In this document: positions 37,827 through 46,262 of the stretch, piece after piece
How the letters are laid out: each line of letters starts with the position of its first letter
How positions within the stretch are numbered: position 1 is the first letter of the stretch
From: Thiocystis minor
GTDB taxonomy: Bacteria; Pseudomonadota; Gammaproteobacteria; Chromatiales; Chromatiaceae
Reading direction: 5' to 3'
Length of the DNA: 64,000 nt
Assembly (NCBI RefSeq): GCF_016653465.1
Contig: NZ_NHSQ01000051.1
Span: 1 to 64,000, forward strand
The notes under the pieces: generated by a model
Told to the model about the DNA's origin: nothing
Seen by the model: the letters and a program-made list of their open reading frames with translations, nothing else
Databases searched by the model: none
Program-made: the position numbers and the translations under genes

Positions 37827-39083
37827 TCAACGCTCATACACCGGAAACCGCTTACACAGCTCCAGCACCTTCGCCTTCACGGTTGCGATGGTGCCCGGCT
37901 CGCCGCGCGCATCGATCAGATCGCACATCCAGCCGGCCAGCGCGCGCGCCTCGTCGGCGCCGAAACCGCGGGTGGTGATGGCCGGCGTGCCGACCCGAAT
38001 CCCGCTGGTCACGAAGGGCGATTGCGGATCGTTGGGGACGGCATTCTTGTTGACCGTGATATTGGCCGCGCCCAGCCAGGCGTCCACATCCTTGCCGGTC
38101 AGGCCCTGATGGATGAAGCTCACCAGGAAGAGATGATCGTCGGTGCCGCCCGACACGACGTCATAACCGCGCGCGATGAAGACCTCGGCCATGATCCGCG
38201 CGTTGCGCACCACCTGTTCCTGATAAGTCTTGAATCCAGGCTCCAGCGCCTCCTTGAAGGCTACCGCCTTGGCGGCAATCACATGCATCAGCGGACCGCC
38301 CTGGATGCCGGGAAAGACCACCGAGTTGAGTTTTTTCTCGATCTCGGGGTTGGCCTTGGCCAGGATCAGACCGCCGCGCGGACCGCGCAGAGTTTTGTGC
38401 GTGGTGGTGGTGGTCACATCGGCGATCTGGACCGGGCTCGGGTAGACCCCGGCGGCCACGAGTCCGGCGACATGCGCCATGTCGACCAGCAGAAACGCGC
38501 CCACGCTGTCGGCGATGTCGCGGAAACGCTGCCAGTCGACGATGCGCGAATAGGCGGAGAAACCGGCGATGACCATGCGCGGCTTGTGCTCCTGGGCCAG
38601 ACGCTCGACCTCGTCGTAGTCGATCTCGCCGGTTTCCGGGTTCAGACCGTACTGAACGGCGTGATAGAGCTTGCCGGAGAAGTTCGGCTTGGCCCCATGG
38701 GTTAGATGCCCGCCGTGGGCCAGACTCATGCCAAGCACGGTGTCGCCCGCGTTGCAGAGCGCCAGGAAGACCGCGGCATTGGCCTGCGAACCGGAATGCG
38801 GCTGAACATTGGCATAAGCGGCGCCGAACAACTGTTTGGCGCGATCGATGGCGAGCTGCTCGGCCACGTCGACATGCTCGCAGCCGCCGTAATAGCGCTT
38901 GCCTGGATAGCCCTCGGCGTATTTGTTGGTCAGGACACTGCCCTGCGCCTGCATCACGCGCGGGCTGGCGTAATTCTCGGAGGCGATGAGTTCGACATGC
39001 TCTTCCTGCCGACGCTCCTCGTCCTGGATGGCGGCCCAGAGTTCCGGATCGTAATCGCTGATCTGTAGGGTTTTCTCGAACAT
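37827..39083 (-). CDS. glyA: serine hydroxymethyltransferase
   Basis: 418 residues from ATG 39083 ([16 protein letters not shown]); an ATG 18 nt earlier is less likely. [29 protein letters not shown] and the PLP-lysine motif [16 protein letters not shown] are all present. It interconverts serine and glycine with tetrahydrofolate. It now faces the candidate defence operon instead of leading directly into nrdR. Confidence 0.96.
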   Translation of the reverse strand: MFEKTLQISDYDPELWAAIQDEERRQEEHVELIASENYASPRVMQAQGSVLTNKYAEGYPGKRYYGGCEHVDVAEQLAIDRAKQLFGAAYANVQPHSGSQANAAVFLALCNAGDTVLGMSLAHGGHLTHGAKPNFSGKLYHAVQYGLNPETGEIDYDEVERLAQEHKPRMVIAGFSAYSRIVDWQRFRDIADSVGAFLLVDMAHVAGLVAAGVYPSPVQIADVTTTTTHKTLRGPRGGLILAKANPEIEKKLNSVVFPGIQGGPLMHVIAAKAVAFKEALEPGFKTYQEQVVRNARIMAEVFIARGYDVVSGGTDDHLFLVSFIHQGLTGKDVDAWLGAANITVNKNAVPNDPQSPFVTSGIRVGTPAITTRGFGADEARALAGWMCDLIDARGEPGTIATVKAKVLELCKRFPVYER

Positions 39084-39302
39084 TTTCACGGCCCCGGTCA
39101 TGCAAAGCGACGTATTTTAGCGATTTCGCGCGCCCACGTCGCCGATTAAACCGCGTCCTGCAGGGATCGCGAGGTTTGCGCACCCGTGGCGATTTCTGGA
39201 TGAAGGAACGCCGTTCGCTTTAGAATAGCCGCCTGCATCGCTATTTCGCGGTAGACGCGCCTCGCTTGCGCCCATCCGCCCTCAATCCCCGGACCCGCCG
39301 CC

Positions 39303-40025
39303 ATGACCGAGACCATCCACAACGTCGATCACGCCGAGATCAGCAAGTTCGAGGAACTCGCCTCGCGCTGGTGGGATCCGCACAGCGAATTCAAAACGCT
39401 GCACGACATCAACCCGCTGCGTCTGGACTATATCGAACGGGGCGCGGGCGGGCTGGCCGACAAGCGCATCCTGGATGTCGGCTGCGGCGGCGGCATTCTG
39501 TCCGAGAGCATGGCGCTGCGCGGCGCGCAAGTCACCGGCATCGACATGGGCGCCATGCCGCTGCGGGTGGCCGAGCTGCATACCCTGGAGAGCGGCGTCG
39601 AGGTCGATTACCGGCGCGTCACGGTCGAGACCCTGGCCGAGGAGCAGCCGGGGAGTTTCGATGTCGTGACCTGCATGGAGATGCTGGAGCATGTGCCGCA
39701 TCCGGCCTCGGTGGTGGAGGCCTGCGCCCGACTGGTGCGACCGGGCGGCAAGGTGTTTTTCTCCACCCTCAACCGCAATCCGAAAGCCTTCCTGATGGCG
39801 GTCATCGGGGCGGAATATGTGATGGGTATGCTGCCGCGTGGCACCCATGACTATGCGCGCTTCATCCGTCCCTCGGAGCTGGACGCCTGGATCCGTCCCA
39901 CCGAGCTGCGCACCGTCGATCTGATGGGCATGACCTATAACCCCTTGACGCGTACCTACCGCCTCGACCCGCGCAATCTGGACGTGAATTATCTCGTGAC
40001 CTGCGTGCGCGAACCGCATGTCTGA
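39303..40025 (+). CDS. ubiG: ubiquinone O-methyltransferase UbiG
   Basis: 240 residues. The opening [20 protein letters not shown] and [17 protein letters not shown] are diagnostic, and motif I is [16 protein letters not shown]. It methylates two hydroxyls in ubiquinone synthesis. Its stop overlaps the start of the HAD phosphatase by 8 bp. Confidence 0.95.
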   Translation: MTETIHNVDHAEISKFEELASRWWDPHSEFKTLHDINPLRLDYIERGAGGLADKRILDVGCGGGILSESMALRGAQVTGIDMGAMPLRVAELHTLESGVEVDYRRVTVETLAEEQPGSFDVVTCMEMLEHVPHPASVVEACARLVRPGGKVFFSTLNRNPKAFLMAVIGAEYVMGMLPRGTHDYARFIRPSELDAWIRPTELRTVDLMGMTYNPLTRTYRLDPRNLDVNYLVTCVREPHV

Positions 40026-40695
40026 GCTGCCTGCGCCGCGCGATGGCGCCGTGCTGTTCGACCTGGACGGCACCTTCGCCGACACCGCGCCCGACATGGC
40101 CGCCGCGCTGAACCGACTGCTCGACCGCCATGGCCGAGCGCCGTTGCCGTTCGCGCGGGTGCGGCCCTACGTCTCCCACGGCGGGCGGGGCATGCTGCGG
40201 ATCGGTTTCGACCTGGGACCGAATGACCAGGATTACGAACCGCTACGCTTGGAATTCATGGAGATTTACGCGGCGGCGCTAGTCAAGGACACGGTGCTTT
40301 TTCCCGGCATCGTCGAACTGATCGACACCCTGGAGCGGCGTGGCATCTCCTGGGGCATCGTCACCAACAAACCCGGCTGGCTGACCGATCCGCTGATGGA
40401 ACTACTCGGTCTGCGCGAGCGCGCCGGTTGTGTGGTCAGCGGCGACACGGCGGCGCGCCCCAAACCCTATCCCGACCCCTTGTTTCATGCCTGCGATCTG
40501 CTGCGAGTCGATCCGCGGCGCTGCTGGTATGTCGGCGACGCCGAGCGCGACATTCAGGCGGGCCTCGCCGCCGGCATGGGCACGCTGGTCGCACTGTTCG
40601 GGTATCTCGGCACCGACGACGCGCCTGATCGTTGGGGCGCGCATGGACTGATCGAGCATCCGCTCGACGTGCTCGATTGGCTGCCGGGAACCTAA
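40018..40695 (+). CDS. mupP: HAD phosphatase, MupP/Gph type
   Basis: 225 residues. HAD motif I is [19 protein letters not shown], motif II IVTNKP, motif III and IV in [11 protein letters not shown] and YVGDAERDI. The ubiG-mupP-yciK order is that in which Pseudomonas MupP acts as N-acetylmuramate 6-phosphate phosphatase in cell-wall recycling; phosphoglycolate phosphatase is the alternative. The TAA stop is the first three bases of an 85-bp inverted-repeat element. Confidence 0.85.
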   Translation: MSELPAPRDGAVLFDLDGTFADTAPDMAAALNRLLDRHGRAPLPFARVRPYVSHGGRGMLRIGFDLGPNDQDYEPLRLEFMEIYAAALVKDTVLFPGIVELIDTLERRGISWGIVTNKPGWLTDPLMELLGLRERAGCVVSGDTAARPKPYPDPLFHACDLLRVDPRRCWYVGDAERDIQAGLAAGMGTLVALFGYLGTDDAPDRWGAHGLIEHPLDVLDWLPGT

Positions 40696-40777
40696 ACCGC
40701 GTCCAGTGCGGTATGCGATGTTTTTGGATTGGATTAACCTTGCCCGCATCGACGATAGTCGGAGCGGACGCGGTTTA
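40693..40777. repeat. 85-bp TIR element, copy 1
   Basis: Perfect 12-bp terminal inverted repeats TAAACCGCGTCC / GGACGCGGTTTA around a 61-bp interior. The interior is nearly identical to that of copy 2 (43403-43487), with a few substitutions (TTTTTGG/TTCTTGG, TTGCCC/TTGGCC). No open frame; MITE- or REPIN-like. Confidence 0.85.
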
Positions 40778-40809
40778 ACTGACTTTATCAAGAGAGGACC
40801 AATCATCCG

Positions 40810-41580
40810 ATGGACTATATACCCGCCGACATGAAGCGGCTGCAAGAGCGCGTTATCCTCGTCACCGGCGCCCTTGAGGGCATTGGCCGCGCCGTGGCGT
40901 TCGCGTGCGCGGCCCAAGGCGCGACCGTCGTTCTGTCGTCCTTCAAGGAAGCAGATCTGGAGCCGGTGTACGACGCCATCGTCGCCCACGGCGATCCCGA
41001 GCCCGCGATCCTGCCGCTCGATCTGGAAAAGGCAACCGAGGCGGATTTCATCGCCGCAGCGAATCTTCTGGGCGAGACCTTCGTCCGTCTTGACGGGCTG
41101 GCCCACTGCGCCGCTTTCGCGCCCTATCTGAGCCGCATCGACGACTATGACTCCAACGAGTGGGAGCGCGTGATCCGGATCAACCTGACCGCGCCCTTTC
41201 TGTTGACCCAAGCCTGTCTGCCGCTGCTGCGCGCGTCGAAGGATGCCGCCATCGTGTTCACCTCGGATCGCGTCGGACGCACCGGCAAAGCCTACTGGGG
41301 TGCCTATGCCGCCGCCAAATTCGGGATTGAAGGACTGATGCAGGTGCTGGCGGCAGAAACCCGCGACAGCAGCCAGATCCGCGTCAACAGTCTCGACCCC
41401 GGCCTCGTGCGCACCGCGCTACGGGCAACCCTCTATCCGGGCGAGGATCCCGGCATCCATCCCGCGCCCGAGACCGTCGCGAACCGTTACATTCAGCTCT
41501 TAGGCTCAGAGAGCCGGGGCATCACCGGTCAGGCGTGTCACGCCCAGGACGCCAGACCGACGCGTTCGCCGGAACATTGA
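40810..41580 (+). CDS. yciK: YciK-family short-chain dehydrogenase
   Basis: 256 residues; AGAGAGGA lies upstream of ATG 40810. The nucleotide motif is VTGALEGIGRAVAFACA (replacing the usual TGASDGIG), and the catalytic Ser/Tyr/Lys fall in IVFTSDRVGRTGKAYWGAYAAAKFG. Substrate unknown. The ubiG-mupP-yciK cluster is typical, but here a TIR element lies between mupP and this gene. Confidence 0.85.
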   Translation: MDYIPADMKRLQERVILVTGALEGIGRAVAFACAAQGATVVLSSFKEADLEPVYDAIVAHGDPEPAILPLDLEKATEADFIAAANLLGETFVRLDGLAHCAAFAPYLSRIDDYDSNEWERVIRINLTAPFLLTQACLPLLRASKDAAIVFTSDRVGRTGKAYWGAYAAAKFGIEGLMQVLAAETRDSSQIRVNSLDPGLVRTALRATLYPGEDPGIHPAPETVANRYIQLLGSESRGITGQACHAQDARPTRSPEH

Positions 41581-41779
41581 CACCCGACAGGAAGCTGGCG
41601 CGTCGGATTTGTTCGATTGCCTTTCGCCCCTTTTGCCCCTTGGGGCAATTGCGCTTCTCCAACCAATCGCTACCATCCGACTCTTCACGCAACCGGACAC
41701 GGTTGAGAAACGTATTTTCTTGGGAGACGGTGATGGTACAGAAACGTCCATTTGCACGACGGTTGCGGTGGGCAGGCTC

Positions 41780-42277
41780 ATGAGAATGTCCGGCATGGTC
41801 GCCATTGTCGACGACGGCCCGCGTCTCGCGCGTGCGCTGGGGGCATGGCTGGATCTTCATGGCCTGCGGGCGACCCACTACCGTTCGGGCGAAAGTCTGT
41901 TGCGGGCAATCCGCCAGGATGACGGACGATTGACCCTGCATCTCGGGATCAACCGGTCCGCGATTTTTCCATTGACCGGCGCGATCTTCGATCTCGATCT
42001 CCCCGGCATGTCCGGCATCGCAATGGCACAGGCATTGCGCCACCTGTCGCCCAATCTGCCGGTCGTCCTCGTCACCAGTCGGGATAAAGAACCCTGGACT
42101 CAGGAGGATCAACCGTCAGTCGGCATCTGTCTGCGCAAGCCACTCGACCTGGATGCACTGGAGGAAGCGCTCTTTCCGTCCACGGGATGGATTCCGCTCA
42201 AACCGGAAGCGTCCTGTGTGCTCGTCGCAAGCGACCGCGATCCCCGCGTTGATCCGGAAGGTTTGACACAGGATTGA
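41780..42277 (+). CDS. stand-alone response-regulator receiver protein
   Basis: 165 residues. CheY-like: the acidic pocket in MVAIVDDGPRLARALGAWL, phospho-acceptor Asp in AIFDLDLPGMSG, the T/S in VVLVTSRD, and the conserved Lys in ICLRKPLDLDALEEAL. A 20-residue insert precedes the Asp strand. No output domain and no kinase nearby, so it should act by protein contact. ATG 41780 or 41786 are both possible. Confidence 0.7.
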   Translation: MRMSGMVAIVDDGPRLARALGAWLDLHGLRATHYRSGESLLRAIRQDDGRLTLHLGINRSAIFPLTGAIFDLDLPGMSGIAMAQALRHLSPNLPVVLVTSRDKEPWTQEDQPSVGICLRKPLDLDALEEALFPSTGWIPLKPEASCVLVASDRDPRVDPEGLTQD

Positions 42278-42449
42278 TGCCCCCCCTCACCGCTGGATGA
42301 CACAGTGAAGCCCAAAACAGGCCGAGCGGCGCCAAAATGAGAATTGCTGCCAATTTGGGGAAAAACCGAACTGGACATGGGGTCCGTTTTATTATCAGGA
42401 TAGCAAAGGCATCAACGCGCCAACTGGCAACTGATAACTTTATTCATAA

Positions 42450-43367
42450 ATGAGCCTCTACCCCCGACTCGATGACCTGCTGGAGCTGCGCCATCAGGCC
42501 CACACCCTGGGCCTGCCCTCGCATCATCTGGTGAACTCGACCTTTGCCGGGCTCTATGCCTCGGTGTTCCGTGGCGCTGGGGTCAACTTCGAGGAGGTGC
42601 GCGAGTACCGCGAGGGCGACGATATCCGCTATATGGACTGGAAGGTGACGGCGCGCACCAACGAGCCGCATCTGAAGATCTTTCGCGAAGAACGCGAGCG
42701 GTCGGTGGTGCTCTGTGTCGACAAAGGGCCGCACATGAGCTTCGGCACGCGCGGCACCTTCAAGTCGGTCCAGACGGCGCGGGCGGCGGCGCTGATCGGC
42801 TGGGCCGCCAGTCGTCTGAACGATCGCGTCGGCGGTCTGGTGTTCGGCGATCCGAAGACCGGTCTCCAGCATTTTCGGCCCTCGCGCGGTCGGCGGGCGC
42901 TCTGGCAGTTGCTGCGCACGCTGACCGAACCGGGCGCCGACCTGGACCCGTCCATCGACTGTTTGGGCGGCGCGTTGCGACGGGCCTGCTCGGGTCTGCC
43001 GACCGGATCGCTGGTGTTCGTGATCGCCGATCTGAACCGCGATACGCTAGGGCTGGAGCAGGTGCTCGGCGATCTCAGCCAACGCAACACCGTCGCACTG
43101 ATTCCAGTGGACGATCCGGCCGATTGGGAGATTCCATCCATGGGCGTGACCACCTTCACCGGCACCGATGGCGCACTGATCGAGATCGATACCGACGATC
43201 CGCATGCAAAACGGCTCTACCGACAACGTTGGGAGGAGCGCCGCGAACGGCTTCAGGCGATGGCCCATCGTCTGCGTATCGTGCTGCTGCCGGTGCGCAC
43301 GGATACGGAAATCCACCTCACCCTGATCCGCGATCTCGAACAGCGCGCGCGCTCGCGGGCGGTCTGA
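42450..43367 (+). CDS. DUF58 domain protein (Bat/MoxR-associated)
   Basis: 305 residues. The DUF58 signature is clear: FEEVREYREGDDIRYMDWKVTA, then a vWA-like fold with VVLCVDKGPHM (in place of DxSxS) and SLVFVIADLN. In other bacteria it follows a MoxR AAA+ ATPase and precedes BatA-D; here no MoxR gene is next to it, the 172 bp upstream being empty. A periplasm-facing chaperone-type function for the whole operon is only inferred from family context. Confidence 0.85.
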   Translation: MSLYPRLDDLLELRHQAHTLGLPSHHLVNSTFAGLYASVFRGAGVNFEEVREYREGDDIRYMDWKVTARTNEPHLKIFREERERSVVLCVDKGPHMSFGTRGTFKSVQTARAAALIGWAASRLNDRVGGLVFGDPKTGLQHFRPSRGRRALWQLLRTLTEPGADLDPSIDCLGGALRRACSGLPTGSLVFVIADLNRDTLGLEQVLGDLSQRNTVALIPVDDPADWEIPSMGVTTFTGTDGALIEIDTDDPHAKRLYRQRWEERRERLQAMAHRLRIVLLPVRTDTEIHLTLIRDLEQRARSRAV

Positions 43368-43402
43368 ATTCGGACCGGCCATCCTGAAGCCGGTATTCGG
43401 TT

Positions 43403-43487
43403 TAAACCGCGTCCAGTGCGGTATGCGATGTTCTTGGATTGGATTAACCTTGGCCGCATCGACGATAGTCGGAGCAGACGCGGTTTA
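43403..43487. repeat. 85-bp TIR element, copy 2
   Basis: Same ends and nearly the same interior as copy 1 at 40693; the right inverted repeat has one change (AGACGCGGTTTA). It lies between the DUF58 and DUF4381 genes. Confidence 0.85.
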
Positions 43488-43510
43488 AGGTATTAAAAAA
43501 TATATAATTT

Positions 43511-43595
43511 TAAACCGCGTCTCTAGTGAGGCTGGTGAAATCCCCAGAGCCAAACACAAACTGGAAATTACGAATATCGCGCTGGACGCGGTTCA
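43511..43595. repeat. 85-bp TIR element, copy 3 with a different interior
   Basis: Ends TAAACCGCGTCT / GGACGCGGTTCA match the other two copies and the length is exactly 85 bp, but the 61-bp interior is unrelated by eye. It lies 23 bp after copy 2. Confidence 0.7.
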
Positions 43596-43620
43596 ACTGC
43601 GCTTTTCAGGGTCATGACCC

Positions 43621-44160
43621 ATGCAACAGCTTCGGGATATCCACGACATCCAATCGGTCCCCTGGTGGCCGCTCGCGCCCGGCTGGTGGCTGCTGGCACT
43701 TGCTATCCTGCTGCTCGCCTTCGCCCTCTGGCGCTGGCGCGCCGTCCTCAGTCTGCGCATTCCGATCCCAGGGCTCACGCTCGGAAGCTGGCGCTGGGAT
43801 GCCGCGGGCGCGCTGCGCGATCTGCGACGGCGCGCGCGCGCCGGGCAGTCGTCCAAGACGACCGCCAGCGAGCTGTCCGAATTGCTGCGCCGCATCGCCA
43901 TGGCGCGGCTCGGACGCCCCGCCTGCGCTGGCTTGACCGGAAACGACTGGCTCGACTGGCTGGAGAGGAACGATCCCAGGGGCTTTCGGTGGCGCGAGCG
44001 CGGGCGGATTCTGCTGAACGCGCCCTATGCGCCAGCCGGCCAGGTCAGCGACGCTCATCTGCTGGATTTGATCGAGGCGGTCGAGGGCTGGGTGACGACC
44101 CGCGAGCCCACGACCATTCCCTTCCGCTGGTTCCGTGCGAGGGCGTCATCCGGTGTTTGA
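43621..44160 (+). CDS. DUF4381 membrane protein of the Bat operon
   Basis: 179 residues. One N-terminal membrane helix (WWLLALAILLLAFALWRW), followed by a helical cytoplasmic part (LSELLRRIAMARLGRPACAG, LTGNDWLDWL). This is the usual small partner between DUF58 and the first vWA gene. The stop overlaps the likely GTG start of BatA. Confidence 0.82.
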   Translation: MQQLRDIHDIQSVPWWPLAPGWWLLALAILLLAFALWRWRAVLSLRIPIPGLTLGSWRWDAAGALRDLRRRARAGQSSKTTASELSELLRRIAMARLGRPACAGLTGNDWLDWLERNDPRGFRWRERGRILLNAPYAPAGQVSDAHLLDLIEAVEGWVTTREPTTIPFRWFRARASSGV

Positions 44161-45193
44161 ATTCCACTGGCCCTGGGCCGCACTCCTGCTTCCGCTGCCA
44201 CTGCTCCTGCCGTTTCTGTGGCCCGAACCGGGGGGCCAGAGCGAGGAGACCCTGCAAGGTCAGCGTCAAACCCTGCTGCACCCGCATCTGGACGATCTGA
44301 AAGCGGCCTTCAGTCTCCGCAAGCCGCGCCTGCAACTCGGCGGCTGGCTCTATTGGGCGCTGCTGTTCCTGCTCTGGATCAGTCTGATCCTCGCCCTGAT
44401 GCGCCCGCAGTGGCTGACGCCCTACACCGAGGTCAGCACGCCGGGCTATGACCTCATGATTGCCGTGGACGCCTCACATTCCATGGAGGCGCTCGATTTC
44501 ACCGTCGAGGGCCGCCAGGTCAACCGCATGTCGGTGGTCAAGGGCGTGATGGGCCGCTTCATCGACACCCGCGCGGGCGATCGCGTCGGACTCGTCCTGT
44601 TCGGCAGTCAGGCGTTCGTCCTCGCGCCCCTGAGTCTCGACCGGCATGCCGTGCGTCTGCTGCTCGACGGCGTGATTCCCGGCATCGCCGGTCCGGCCAC
44701 CGCGCTGGGCGACGCCATCGCGCTCGGTGTTAAGAAGCTGCGCGACCGCCCCGAGGGCTCCCGAGTGATGATCGTCATCGCCGACGGCGACAACAATGCC
44801 GGCGGTTTTGCCCCGAAGGAAGCGGCCCAGCTTGCCCGTCTCGCGGGGGTGCGGATCTATGTCATCGGGGTCGGCAGCCAGCAGACCAGCATCCCCATCC
44901 TGGAGGATGGCGCGGTGCGGTTTCGCGACGATCTCACCATGGACGAGGCCACGCTCCAGCAGATCGCCGACCTGACCGGCGGCGGCTATTTCCGCGCCAC
45001 CAACACCCGCGCGCTGGAGGAGATTTCCGAGCGTATCGGTCAGTTGGAAAAGACCGAGGCCGAGGCACGCACCGCCTATCTGCCCCGGCCGCTCTATCGC
45101 TGGCCGCTGGGGGTGGCCCTGCTGGCCCTGCTGTGGCTGGGGCTCTTCCCGGAAGGACGCAAACGCTTCGTGCGCAGGCTCGCCAGTGACTAA
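44153..45193 (+). CDS. BatA-like vWA membrane protein
   Basis: 346 residues from GTG 44153 (giving the family's FEFHWPW opening; GTG 44135 is an alternative). Two N-terminal helices (LLLPLPLLLPFLW; WALLFLLWISLILALM) and one at the C terminus flank a von Willebrand A domain with the MIDAS motif DASHSMEA and the later T/D positions. The domain should be periplasmic and bind a partner through a metal ion. Confidence 0.87.
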   Translation: MFEFHWPWAALLLPLPLLLPFLWPEPGGQSEETLQGQRQTLLHPHLDDLKAAFSLRKPRLQLGGWLYWALLFLLWISLILALMRPQWLTPYTEVSTPGYDLMIAVDASHSMEALDFTVEGRQVNRMSVVKGVMGRFIDTRAGDRVGLVLFGSQAFVLAPLSLDRHAVRLLLDGVIPGIAGPATALGDAIALGVKKLRDRPEGSRVMIVIADGDNNAGGFAPKEAAQLARLAGVRIYVIGVGSQQTSIPILEDGAVRFRDDLTMDEATLQQIADLTGGGYFRATNTRALEEISERIGQLEKTEAEARTAYLPRPLYRWPLGVALLALLWLGLFPEGRKRFVRRLASD

Positions 45194-46262
45194 CCCCATC
45201 GTCGATCAAGTCTTCCACTTCGAGCAGCCGCTCTGGTTTCTGGGTCTGCTCGTCATCCTCCCGGTGGCGCTCTGGCTGATGCGCAGCGCCGCCCGCGCCG
45301 CGCGCGGTCCCATCCACCGGTACGCGGATCCGCATCTGCTCCCGCACCTCAGCGGGACCCGCGATCTCAGGACCACCGAGCGCTGGGGGCGTTTTCTGCG
45401 CTGGGCGCTGCTCTGGACGCTGCTGCTCACGGCGATGGCCGGCCCGCGCTGGGATTCGACCGATGTGCGACTCTTCCATCCCGGCAACAATCTGCTGGTT
45501 CTGCTGGACATTTCGCGCTCCATGCTGGCCCAGGACGTGAGCCCGAGCCGACTCGGACGCGCCCGCCAGGAGTTGCAGGATCTGATCGCCAGAGACCAAC
45601 AGGTGCGACTCGGGCTGATCGTCTTCGCCTCGACGCCGCATGTGCTCTCGCCCATCACCGAGGACATCGGCAGCCTGCTCAATACCCTGCCCGCGCTGTC
45701 GGCGGATCTCGCCAGCCCTAACCTGCAAGGCAGCAGCCTGACGCGCACGCTGGACCGTGCCGAAAGCCTGCTCGCCGGTCTGCCCGAGGACAGCGCGCGG
45801 GCCATTCTGCTGATCTCGGACGGCGATTTCGACGAGCCCGGCCTGACGGAGCGGATCGCTCGACTGGCCGAACAGGGCATCCGGCTGCATGCGCTCGGGA
45901 TGGGGACAACGGACGGCGCGAGCGTGCCGGCGCCGCTGGGCGGGTTCATCGTCGATCCCGCCGATCCCGGACGTCAGCCGGTACGCTCGCGTCTGAACGA
46001 AGCGCAGCTTGAAGCCCTGGCCCAGGTCGGCGGCGGGCTCTATCGTCGCGCCGATTATCGCGACGCGGACACCGACGCCATTCTGAAGGCCGCCGCCGTC
46101 AGCCGTCTGCCCCCGGAGGCCAGCGATACGCGCACCCGAATCTGGAACGAGCGGTATTGGCTGCCGGTGCTTGTGCTGGCCGGGCTGCTGCTGCCTCGGT
46201 TTCGTCGGCTGCCGCGTTGGCAAGGCGCGCGCCGCCAGACTCGCGGAGATTTCTCTTCATGA
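45186..46262 (+). CDS. BatB-like vWA membrane protein
   Basis: 358 residues from GTG 45186, overlapping BatA by 8 bp. Helices at 15-30 (LWFLGLLVILPVALWLM) and about 65-80, then a vWA domain with MIDAS motif LLDISRSMLA and ILLISDGDFDEPG, then a C-terminal helix (LPVLVLAGLLLPRFRR). A paralogue of BatA; the pair is standard in Bat operons. Confidence 0.87.
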   Translation: MTNPIVDQVFHFEQPLWFLGLLVILPVALWLMRSAARAARGPIHRYADPHLLPHLSGTRDLRTTERWGRFLRWALLWTLLLTAMAGPRWDSTDVRLFHPGNNLLVLLDISRSMLAQDVSPSRLGRARQELQDLIARDQQVRLGLIVFASTPHVLSPITEDIGSLLNTLPALSADLASPNLQGSSLTRTLDRAESLLAGLPEDSARAILLISDGDFDEPGLTERIARLAEQGIRLHALGMGTTDGASVPAPLGGFIVDPADPGRQPVRSRLNEAQLEALAQVGGGLYRRADYRDADTDAILKAAAVSRLPPEASDTRTRIWNERYWLPVLVLAGLLLPRFRRLPRWQGARRQTRGDFSS

